A stretch of DNA of 64,000 bases, from positions 248,001 through 312,000 of the forward strand of contig NZ_SIRS01000005.1 of the NCBI RefSeq assembly GCF_004310335.1, given 5' to 3'. Source of the DNA: Hyunsoonleella pacifica (GTDB lineage: Bacteria > Bacteroidota > Bacteroidia > Flavobacteriales > Flavobacteriaceae). Within the stretch, counting starts at the first letter, position 1. Each line of letters begins with the position of its first letter. Shown here one piece after another: positions 24,727 through 34,669 of this stretch. A program made the translations under genes and the position numbers. The notes beneath the pieces were generated by a model. The model was not told where the DNA came from. It worked only from the letters and a program-made list of their open reading frames with translations, and searched no databases.

Positions 24727-26691
24727 CTACAGCTTTTTTGTAGTTAACATCACACTACCTTTAGTATTGAATTTTAATGTCTTATCCCATTTTACAGTTG
24801 CTCCCGTTATTATATTTTTTAAAGATTTTCCATCCAATCCTATCTCCTTAAATCTACTCAAATCTAAATCTACTTCGTCTATATTCTTGTTAAGAATATG
24901 AACAAACGTTTCATCTTTATGAAGTCTAAATAATACGTATATCCCATTTTTAGGTGCAAAATGCACTGTCTTTCCTTTGTGAATAGCCTTGCTGTTTTTA
25001 CGATAATTCAATACTTTTTTTAAAAAAGACTGCATATTCATCTGGTCTGGTTTTAGTCCTTCTCCAGAAAAAGCATTAACCTTATCATTTGCCCAGCCTC
25101 CAGGAAAATCACTTCTGATTAATCCATGGTCTCCAGGTTTATCAAAATCATGCATCAAGATCTCTGTACCGTAATATATTTGAGGAATTCTGGGTAATGT
25201 TAACGTATAACTTAGTGCCATTTTGGTATTCACTAAGTTACCATGTAACTGCGTAAAAACACGACTCATATCATGGTTGTCAGGAAAAATCATTATGTCT
25301 TTCGGGCTGGCATAATGAAAATCGTTGGCCAATCCTTCGTACATCTTAATCAAACCTGTATCCCATTGCTCTTCTTCATTTAGTGCCTCAACAATTAAGC
25401 GCTGCATAGCAAAATCCATAGGCGACTTTAAATTTGATTTATAACCATCTCTGTTATTTGCGCCATCTTGCCAATATCCAATTAGCAAAGGATTTAAACT
25501 CCATTCTTCTCCAACAATACTAAAATTAGGATATTCTGTCATAATTTCCCCAGCCCATTGACTCATAAAATCTTTATCTGGGTATGGATAGGTATCCTGA
25601 CGAATACCTCCAAGATTTGCTGTTTCTATCCACCAAATACTATTTTGAATGGTATAACGTGCCATGAAAGGATTACGCTGATTTAAATCGGGCATAACTG
25701 AAACAAACCAACCTACACTCATGTTTTCTTTATCAATTTTAGAGGCATATATATCTTGGTTCGTAGTACGTTTGTGATTAGTGGTTTTGCTCATATTACC
25801 CGTCCAATGCTCAATGTTTTCTTCATAATGTGCCTGATGATTAATCCAATCCTTAAAAGGTAAATCTTTCATCCACCAGTGCTCCAATCCACAGTGATTG
25901 GCTACTTGATCCATGATTAATTTCATACCACTTTCTTTCAATTTTAAGGATAAAGACACATAATCCTCCAAGGTACCATAGCGAGGGTCAATCTGATAAT
26001 AATCCGTAATAGCGTACCCATGATACGAACTCTCTGGCATATCGTTGGTTAATAGCGGACAAGACCAAATAGCGGTAAACCCCATATCTTCTATATAATC
26101 CAGATGATTGATGATCCCCTGAATATCACCTCCATGTCGTGCATAATTATCTTTTCTACTTATGGTTTCTTCCTTCATACCTAAAACCACATCATTTTTA
26201 GGATTACCATTAGCGAAACGGTCTGGTGTAATTAAATACACGACATCACTACTATCAAAACCTTTAAAATCATCCGAAGGGCTTTGGCGCTTTTTCAACT
26301 CATAGGTATGTAATAAATCTTTTTCGCCTTCTTTTTGAAATATGATGTTAAATTTTCCTGCGACAGTTGATTCTGCTATATGCAAATCAATAAAGAGATA
26401 ATTGGGACTATCTCCTTGATACACTTTTTTTATCACGACGCCTTGATGGGCTATTTTTGGTTCCCACTTTGAAATATTAGGATGATGCACCAATAATTGT
26501 AATTTTGGGTTTTTAAAACCTATCCACCAATGCATTGGCTCAACACGATTGATATCGTTTTGTTCAATAGCCTCAGATGGTACTGAGAATTCTTCTTTAG
26601 ACATATTCACTTCTTTTTTGCACGCTGTAGTAAGTGCTACTAAAAATAGTAATACACCTGCAAAATATCTGTATTTTGAACCTCTAATCAT
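24727..26691 (-). CDS. GH13 neopullulanase / cyclomaltodextrinase-like lipoprotein (SusA-like)
   Basis: A 654-aa lipoprotein (TTAC, Cys24). Residues about 38-138 form the N-terminal immunoglobulin-like domain of cyclomaltodextrinases and neopullulanases, followed by the GH13 barrel with Asp366 in GGIRQDTYPY, Glu395 in IVGEEW and Asp474 in PDNHDMSR, and a C-terminal beta domain. This is the architecture of Bacteroides SusA, a periplasmic enzyme that cuts imported maltooligosaccharides. It follows the GH97 gene by 10 nt, so the two are an operon pair equivalent to susA-susB. Confidence 0.92.
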   Translation of the reverse strand: MIRGSKYRYFAGVLLFLVALTTACKKEVNMSKEEFSVPSEAIEQNDINRVEPMHWWIGFKNPKLQLLVHHPNISKWEPKIAHQGVVIKKVYQGDSPNYLFIDLHIAESTVAGKFNIIFQKEGEKDLLHTYELKKRQSPSDDFKGFDSSDVVYLITPDRFANGNPKNDVVLGMKEETISRKDNYARHGGDIQGIINHLDYIEDMGFTAIWSCPLLTNDMPESSYHGYAITDYYQIDPRYGTLEDYVSLSLKLKESGMKLIMDQVANHCGLEHWWMKDLPFKDWINHQAHYEENIEHWTGNMSKTTNHKRTTNQDIYASKIDKENMSVGWFVSVMPDLNQRNPFMARYTIQNSIWWIETANLGGIRQDTYPYPDKDFMSQWAGEIMTEYPNFSIVGEEWSLNPLLIGYWQDGANNRDGYKSNLKSPMDFAMQRLIVEALNEEEQWDTGLIKMYEGLANDFHYASPKDIMIFPDNHDMSRVFTQLHGNLVNTKMALSYTLTLPRIPQIYYGTEILMHDFDKPGDHGLIRSDFPGGWANDKVNAFSGEGLKPDQMNMQSFLKKVLNYRKNSKAIHKGKTVHFAPKNGIYVLFRLHKDETFVHILNKNIDEVDLDLSRFKEIGLDGKSLKNIITGATVKWDKTLKFNTKGSVMLTTKKL

Positions 26692-26701
26692 TATTTAAAC
26701 T

Positions 26702-28822
<2,121 letters not shown>

Positions 28823-28850
28823 TTATTGCTTATTTTTTTGAAACCCTTTA

Positions 28851-31160
28851 TTAACTTACCGCTTTTAGCACATTACTTTCTAAGACTAAAGGTTTATCAT
28901 TAAATAAAATCTCTAATTCTTCTCCACAAAGCATTTCTAAATAGGTTTGTTCTTGTGTAACATTTACCTTTAAAACATGGTTTCTAAAGTTTATTTTAAA
29001 GGAGTACCCTTTCCATTGTTTTGGTATTTTTGGAGCAAAAGATAGCTTTCCATTTATAACTCGCATGCCCCCAAAACCTTCAACAATACTCATCCAAGTT
29101 CCTGCCATAGAAGTAATATGCAAACCTTCATGAACCTCATGATTATAATCATCTAAATCTAATCTCGAAGTTCTTAAATAGAATGTATAAGCTTGTTCCA
29201 TTCTACCTAATTTTGCTGCTTGAATACTATGTACACATGGAGACAATGAACTTTCGTGAACTGTAAATGGTTCGTAAAAATCAAAATGCCGTTCTAAAGA
29301 TTCATCTGTAAATTGATCTTCAAAAAAGTAAAATCCTTGTAGCACATCTGCTTGTTTGATATACGGTGAGCGTAATATTCTATCCCAACTCCATTTCTGA
29401 TTTATTGGTCTTTGCGTCTTTGATAAATCTTTTACGGAAATCAATTCCTTATCTAAGAAACCATCTTGTTGCAGATACACTTGATGTTTCTCTGAATATG
29501 GAAAATACATATTATCTGCAACGGCTTTCCAAAGTGCTAACTCTTTTTTGGTTAACTTTACTTTTTTAGCTATTCTAGAAAAATCACTAGAAAATTCTGC
29601 TTCAACATTTTCAATTTGTGCTATAGTATAATCAATACACCACTTAGCTAAATAGTTTGTATACCAATTGTTATTTACATTATTTTCGTACTCATTTGGC
29701 CCTGTTACTCCTAAAATGACATACTTGTTTTTGGATTTAGAAAAGTTAGCGCGTTGTTGCCAAAAACGTGCGATACCTATTAAGACCTCTAAACCTTTTT
29801 CTGGAATATAACTATAATCCCCTGTAAAACGATGATAGTTATAAATAGCAAAGGCAATAGCTCCATTTCTATGAATTTCCTCAAATGTAATTTCCCATTC
29901 GTTATGGCATTCTTCTCCATTCATAGTAACCATTGGATATAATGCCGCACCATTAGTAAATCCTAATTTTTCTGCGTTTTCTATTGCTTTATCTAAATGA
30001 TTGTAACGATATTCTAAAAGTGTTCTAGCCACCTTTTGATCTTTGGTGGCCATATAAAATGGAATACAATAGGCCTCTGTATCCCAATAGGTGCTTCCTC
30101 CATATTTTTCTCCTGTAAAACCCTTTGGACCAATATTTAACCTAGAATCTTTACCCAAATATGTTTGGTTTAATTGAAATATGTTAAAGCGAATACCTTG
30201 TTGTGCTTTTACATCACCATCAATAGTAACATCTGCCATTTCCCAAATATTAGCCCATGCTTTTTTTTGATCTTCAAGTAATTTTAAAAATCCTTTTTTT
30301 GTAGCAGTCTTTAAAGCACGTTTAGCTTCTTTAATAAGTTCAGATTTTTTATGATTTCTATCAACAGTATACCCTCCATACTTATGAATACTATAAGTGT
30401 CTCCTTGCTTTACAGGATATGCATAACTAAATGACACATGATTGGAATCCGCTTTAACATTGTGTTCTACGAGAATAGGCTTATTAGAAATGTACACTTT
30501 AGACTCCATAAACGTACAAGTATGAAAATCAGTTTTCATAGTTTTTGCCTCAATAAATGCTTGATTATTTATGTGGCTTACTTCTGTAGTATCCCAAAAC
30601 TTATCATCCCAATTTGTGTCTTCATTGGTAATCCCTGAATCTAAATAGGGTTGAAATATAATTTCTGCATCAGAATTCAATGGTTTTATCTCATAGTTAA
30701 TAGCTCCAACTTCATCTAAATCTAAGCTCAAAAAACGTTTTATATATACTTCAACTTGAATATTATTTAATAAGGTTGCTTTGAAACTTCTTGACAACCA
30801 ACCTTCTTTCATATTTAATTCTCTACGAAAATTAGCAACAGATTTACAAGTATTTAAATCTAATTGTTCTCCATTAACCGATACATTAATCCCAATCCAA
30901 TTTGGTGCATTTAGCACTTTGGCAAAATATTCAGGATATCCATTTTTCCACCAACCAACACGTGTTTTATCAGGGTAATACACACCAGCAATATAGCTTC
31001 CTTGAAAAGTATTACCTGTATATTGTTCTTCAAAGTTGGCACGTTGTCCCATAGCACCGTTACCAATGCTGAACAAACTCTCAGAAGACTTTACACGACT
31101 AGCATCAAACCCTTCTTCTATGATAGACCAATTATCTGGTTTTATATAATCTTGGTTCAT
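28851..31160 (-). CDS. GH65 maltose phosphorylase
   Basis: A 769-aa cytoplasmic enzyme without signal peptide. The GH65 architecture is an N-terminal beta-sandwich, an (alpha/alpha)6 barrel with VTGPNEYENNV (general-acid Glu near residue 488) and a C-terminal beta layer. It phosphorolyses maltose to glucose and beta-glucose 1-phosphate. Its start overlaps the end of pgmB by 29 nt, tying it to the next step. Kojibiose, nigerose and trehalose phosphorylases share the fold, but the amylolytic operon and pgmB neighbour favour maltose. Confidence 0.92.
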   Translation of the reverse strand: MNQDYIKPDNWSIIEEGFDASRVKSSESLFSIGNGAMGQRANFEEQYTGNTFQGSYIAGVYYPDKTRVGWWKNGYPEYFAKVLNAPNWIGINVSVNGEQLDLNTCKSVANFRRELNMKEGWLSRSFKATLLNNIQVEVYIKRFLSLDLDEVGAINYEIKPLNSDAEIIFQPYLDSGITNEDTNWDDKFWDTTEVSHINNQAFIEAKTMKTDFHTCTFMESKVYISNKPILVEHNVKADSNHVSFSYAYPVKQGDTYSIHKYGGYTVDRNHKKSELIKEAKRALKTATKKGFLKLLEDQKKAWANIWEMADVTIDGDVKAQQGIRFNIFQLNQTYLGKDSRLNIGPKGFTGEKYGGSTYWDTEAYCIPFYMATKDQKVARTLLEYRYNHLDKAIENAEKLGFTNGAALYPMVTMNGEECHNEWEITFEEIHRNGAIAFAIYNYHRFTGDYSYIPEKGLEVLIGIARFWQQRANFSKSKNKYVILGVTGPNEYENNVNNNWYTNYLAKWCIDYTIAQIENVEAEFSSDFSRIAKKVKLTKKELALWKAVADNMYFPYSEKHQVYLQQDGFLDKELISVKDLSKTQRPINQKWSWDRILRSPYIKQADVLQGFYFFEDQFTDESLERHFDFYEPFTVHESSLSPCVHSIQAAKLGRMEQAYTFYLRTSRLDLDDYNHEVHEGLHITSMAGTWMSIVEGFGGMRVINGKLSFAPKIPKQWKGYSFKINFRNHVLKVNVTQEQTYLEMLCGEELEILFNDKPLVLESNVLKAVS

Positions 31161-31830
31161 TGTTATTTGATATTTTTTCTGAAATAACTCGAGTAAAGAA
31201 ATTACTTGGAATTTCAGTTAAACTGTTAAAATTAAAATTGGCTTCACTTAAAGTATTTTTATCTCCTATACCGATGGATATCATGTTTGCTGTATTGGCA
31301 GCTTCAATACCTGCAATTGCATCTTCAAAAACCACACAATGCTCTGGTTGTAGTTTTAATTTTTTAGCGCCAATCAAGAATACTTCTGGATTTGGTTTCG
31401 CTTTAGAGACACTATTTCCATCAACAATTCCAGTAAATCTTTCATAAAGATGTACCTGTTTTAATATTAGCGGTGCATTTTTACTGGCAGAACCTAATAC
31501 ATAGTTGATACCTAACGTATCAAGTAAATCTAATAATTCACTTGCACCAGGGAGAATTTCTTTGGGTCCCATTTTATGGATATACTCTAAATAATGTGCA
31601 TTCTTACTTATTAAGTATTCTTGTTTTTTTGCTTCGGAAAGTTCAACATTTCCTATGCCTAGTAAAATTTCTAAAGACCTTACGCGACTCACTCCTTTCA
31701 ATAATTCATTGTGAGTTTCGGTAAATTCAAAACCTAATTCATCTGCAAGATCTTTCCAGGCTAAAAAGTGATATTTAGCAGTGTCAACAATAACACCGTC
31801 TAAATCAAATATGACTCCTATTTTATTCAT
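31132..31830 (-). CDS. pgmB: Beta-phosphoglucomutase (HAD family)
   Basis: Converts beta-glucose 1-phosphate, the GH65 product, to glucose 6-phosphate. HAD motifs: FDLDGVIVDT with nucleophile Asp9 and Asp11, the SAS motif in LGSASKNA near 115, Lys in SKAKPNPEVF and acidic motif VFEDAIAGIEAA. 232 aa with a slightly long C-terminus that overlaps the GH65 start. It follows the MFS gene by 1 nt; the three genes form a transport-phosphorolysis-isomerisation unit. Confidence 0.95.
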   Translation of the reverse strand: MNKIGVIFDLDGVIVDTAKYHFLAWKDLADELGFEFTETHNELLKGVSRVRSLEILLGIGNVELSEAKKQEYLISKNAHYLEYIHKMGPKEILPGASELLDLLDTLGINYVLGSASKNAPLILKQVHLYERFTGIVDGNSVSKAKPNPEVFLIGAKKLKLQPEHCVVFEDAIAGIEAANTANMISIGIGDKNTLSEANFNFNSLTEIPSNFFTRVISEKISNNNEPRLYKTR

Positions 31831-31831
31831 T

Positions 31832-33193
31832 TTATGATTTAATTATATCATCAACATCCTTTACTTTATACACTAAGGATGCTGCAATCAAAAAACTAAC
31901 TCCACTCATTACCAGAGCAAAAATGGCATGGTTTCCATAAGCATATTTAACAAGTGGCCCACCAATTAAGGCATTAATAATTTGTGGAATTACAATGAAG
32001 AAATTGAATATTCCCATATATACTCCCATTTTTTTTGGCGAAATAGACCCTGCCAATATAGCATATGGCATAGCTAAAATACTTGCCCATGCAATTCCCA
32101 CTCCTACCATGGAAAAAATTAACCAGTTTTTATCTGGCATTATGTAAATAGATAATAATCCAATACCACCCATAATTAAGGAAACAGAATGTGTTTTCTT
32201 TCTACCAATCTTTTTCGCGATATATGGTAATGCAAAGGCATAAAATGCAGAGATTAGATTGTAAACTCCAAACAGAATACCTATCCAGTCACCTACTTCC
32301 TGATACTTTGAACTACTACCATCAGTATATGGCAAACCATAAACATGTTGTGCGATAGCTGGTGTTGTAAACACCCACATTCCAAAAAGACCAAACCATG
32401 AAAAGAATTGCACCCAACTTAATTGGCGCATGGTTACTGGCATTTTTTTGAAATCTTCAAAAATATCCAACAAGCTTGATTTTTTTTCTTTGTCATCATT
32501 TGACATAGCTTCAACATGCTCTTGTTCATCTTTAAAACTAGCCAATTCTTCAGGTGAGTACTCCTTAGTTGTAATTACTGTTACCAAAATTGAAATAATT
32601 AGGATAGTAGCTCCTATTATAAAAGAAAGGATTAAGTTAAAAGGGACCGTACCTTCTATAGCTTCATTAGATACTCCAAACCAATTTGTTAGAACGTATG
32701 GCAACCAAGATCCTATAACTGCACCAAATCCTATCAACGCAGTTTGCACACTAAAACCTAGTGTTCTTTGGTCTGTTCTAAGGTTATCACCAACTAAAGC
32801 CCTAAAGGGCTCCATTGCTATATTGAAAGAAGCATCCATTATCATCAACATGCCTGCTCCAACCCAAAGCGCTGGAAGGTATGCTATAAAAATATCTGCT
32901 TGAGGCATAAGCGCTAGACCAATAGAAGCTAAAATTGCTCCAACAAGAAAATATGGCTTGCGTCTTCCAAATTTCCCCCAGGTTTTGTCACTGTAATGTC
33001 CAATTACAGGCTGAACTATTAAACCCATTAATGGTGCAATTATCCAGAACCATGATAACTGATGTACATCAGCTCCAAAACTTTGGAGAATTCTACTTGC
33101 ATTGGCATTTTGGAGAGCAAACCCCATCTGTATCCCCAGAAATCCAAAACTCATGTTCCAGATTTGCCAGAAACTTAATTTACGCTTTTCCAT
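31832..33193 (-). CDS. MFS maltose/oligosaccharide transporter
   Basis: A 453-aa inner-membrane protein with twelve hydrophobic segments in two halves split by a charged cytoplasmic loop (about residues 218-250, containing EEHVEAMSNDDKEKKSS). The N-terminal pattern SFGFLGIQMGFALQ and the loop GHYSDKTWGKFGRRKPY resemble the GPH/SLC45-type sugar:cation symporters found in flavobacterial maltodextrin loci. It should import maltose for GH65. First gene of the minus-strand operon; the promoter region carries a 9-bp-arm inverted repeat. Confidence 0.9.
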   Translation of the reverse strand: MEKRKLSFWQIWNMSFGFLGIQMGFALQNANASRILQSFGADVHQLSWFWIIAPLMGLIVQPVIGHYSDKTWGKFGRRKPYFLVGAILASIGLALMPQADIFIAYLPALWVGAGMLMIMDASFNIAMEPFRALVGDNLRTDQRTLGFSVQTALIGFGAVIGSWLPYVLTNWFGVSNEAIEGTVPFNLILSFIIGATILIISILVTVITTKEYSPEELASFKDEQEHVEAMSNDDKEKKSSLLDIFEDFKKMPVTMRQLSWVQFFSWFGLFGMWVFTTPAIAQHVYGLPYTDGSSSKYQEVGDWIGILFGVYNLISAFYAFALPYIAKKIGRKKTHSVSLIMGGIGLLSIYIMPDKNWLIFSMVGVGIAWASILAMPYAILAGSISPKKMGVYMGIFNFFIVIPQIINALIGGPLVKYAYGNHAIFALVMSGVSFLIAASLVYKVKDVDDIIKS

Positions 33194-33218
33194 TAAATAG
33201 TATATTAGATTAATACTA

Positions 33219-33243
33219 TTTGATAAGCGATATACTTATCAAA
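33219..33243. promoter_or_regulatory. Inverted repeat in the 5' UTR of the transporter operon
   Basis: Perfect 9-bp arms TTTGATAAG (33219-33227) and CTTATCAAA (33235-33243) around a 7-nt spacer, about 26 nt upstream of the MFS start codon and downstream of the -7 box. It could be an operator or an mRNA hairpin affecting translation. It differs from the LacI-type site at 34546. Confidence 0.5.
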
Positions 33244-33284
33244 ACTTATTGTGAGAAGTAAAAATATAAGTCTTGATTTCTATT

Positions 33285-33292
33285 CAAAGATA
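33285..33292 (-). promoter_or_regulatory. -7 element of the transporter/amylase operon
   Basis: TATCTTTG on the minus strand matches TAnnTTTG, about 90 nt upstream of the MFS start. No TTG is visible at the expected -33 distance, which suits an activator-dependent promoter. Confidence 0.45.
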
Positions 33293-33347
33293 TAAAAGAT
33301 TTTTGTTTTTCCTAATTATGCTTTTGTCTTAGATTGATGTTACGAAA

Positions 33348-34421
33348 CTATTTAGTAGATTCTCTTTCAATAATTTCGGTTTCAATAACCATCTTTATAA
33401 AATCACGTTTTTGCTCATTATTTGTAAAGTATTGCTCGGTTTCTGCTTCTTCTGCTTCTAACCTATCTATCAATAAATTTGCAGACTGCTCTCCTATTTT
33501 CTGACCATGTTGACTAACAGTTGTTAAACTAGGTGTAGCATGTTTAGAAAGTACACCATCTGTAAAACCAATAACTTGTATATCATCAGGAATAGTTAAA
33601 CCTATTTTTCTTGCTACTTTCATCGCTGTTACTGCGTATAACTCATTTACGGCAAAAACACCATCAATACTAGGGTTAGACTTAAAAAAATGTACAATTT
33701 CGGTCTCTAATACTTCTAAATGATTTTCTACATCTAAACTATCATCAATCTTTAAAATCAGATTAGAATCGGCCTCAATTCCACTAGATTGTAATGCATC
33801 AAGATAACCTTGAGTTCTAAGCCTACCAACACTAACATAATCCATTGTTGTAATTAAAGCGATATTTTTACATTCGTTTTCAATCAACTTTTTTACAGCT
33901 TTTACCGCCCCATTAAAATCATCAACGATAACCTTATCACAATTTACCTCATTTACCACACGATCAAACATCACAATAGGCATACCTTGATCTATAGTTG
34001 CATTAAAATGATGGTAATCCTGCTTAAGCAAAGTTTCTTTTGAAATAGAGAGAATAAAACCGTCAATACTGCCATTAGCAAGCATTTCCATATTTATAAT
34101 TTCTTTAGTAAACGACTCATTAGAAAGACCTACAATAACATTATATCCTCTTCGATTAGCAACACGTTCAATACCACGAATTACTGTTGAGAAAAAATGA
34201 TGTACTATTTCTGGAATCAAAATACCTATCGTCTTAGTTTTTCTATTTTTTAAACTAAGCGCTATATTATTAGGCTTGTAATTATAGAGTTTTGCAAATG
34301 CCTGGATTTTCTTAGTAGTATCCTCACTAATTTCTTTACTATTACTTAACGCCTTAGAAACAGTTGAAACTGAGACATCTAACTCTCTAGCTATTTGTTT
34401 TAATGTAATCTTTTTCTTCAT
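33348..34421 (-). CDS. LacI-family regulator of the alpha-glucan locus
   Basis: A LacI/GalR regulator. N-terminal HTH MKKKITLKQIARELDVSVST followed by VSKALSNSKEIS, hinge NNIALSLKNRKTKTIGILIPE, then a periplasmic-binding-like sensor domain. I start it at ATG 34419-34421; the frame extends upstream only to a TTG that would add MKII. It lies between the two arms of the locus, and a perfect 16-bp operator-like palindrome sits in its upstream region, shared with the susC promoter. It is expected to sense maltose or a maltodextrin. Both repressor and activator roles occur in flavobacterial relatives. Confidence 0.93.
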   Translation of the reverse strand: MKKKITLKQIARELDVSVSTVSKALSNSKEISEDTTKKIQAFAKLYNYKPNNIALSLKNRKTKTIGILIPEIVHHFFSTVIRGIERVANRRGYNVIVGLSNESFTKEIINMEMLANGSIDGFILSISKETLLKQDYHHFNATIDQGMPIVMFDRVVNEVNCDKVIVDDFNGAVKAVKKLIENECKNIALITTMDYVSVGRLRTQGYLDALQSSGIEADSNLILKIDDSLDVENHLEVLETEIVHFFKSNPSIDGVFAVNELYAVTAMKVARKIGLTIPDDIQVIGFTDGVLSKHATPSLTTVSQHGQKIGEQSANLLIDRLEAEEAETEQYFTNNEQKRDFIKMVIETEIIERESTK

Positions 34422-34545
34422 AATAATTTTCAAGCTCTAAAATAAGAATTATTTAGTCTCTTTCTCTCGTTAAGAATAAAGTTTTTAATCAGCTAAATTA
34501 TGCGATTTTCTTAATTTAAGATAAAAAAAATATAAAGTTGTCAAC

Positions 34546-34561
34546 ACGAAAACGTTTTCGT
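34546..34561. promoter_or_regulatory. LacI-type operator palindrome
   Basis: ACGAAAACGTTTTCGT is a perfect 16-bp palindrome with the central CG typical of LacI/GalR operators. It lies between the divergent lacI-type gene and susC, about 46 nt upstream of the susC -7 box, and is the obvious site for the adjacent regulator. At that distance it fits activation of susC better than simple repression. Confidence 0.75.
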
Positions 34562-34606
34562 TAAATATTTCGTAATTATAAATTATCTCTTAACAATTTC
34601 TTTACA

Positions 34607-34614
34607 TAGATTTG
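34607..34614 (+). promoter_or_regulatory. -7 element of the susC operon
   Basis: TAGATTTG matches TAnnTTTG exactly, 56 nt upstream of the susC ATG. There is no TTG at -33, again consistent with a need for an activator bound upstream. Confidence 0.55.
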
Positions 34615-34669
34615 AAGTGAGGAGTAAAAATATAAACTAACTAATTAGAACATTAAATTAACAAAACTA

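Noticed and set aside
34422-34433. TTG start for the LacI-type regulator
   Set aside because: The DNA-binding domain starts normally at the ATG four codons later (MKKKITLKQIA).
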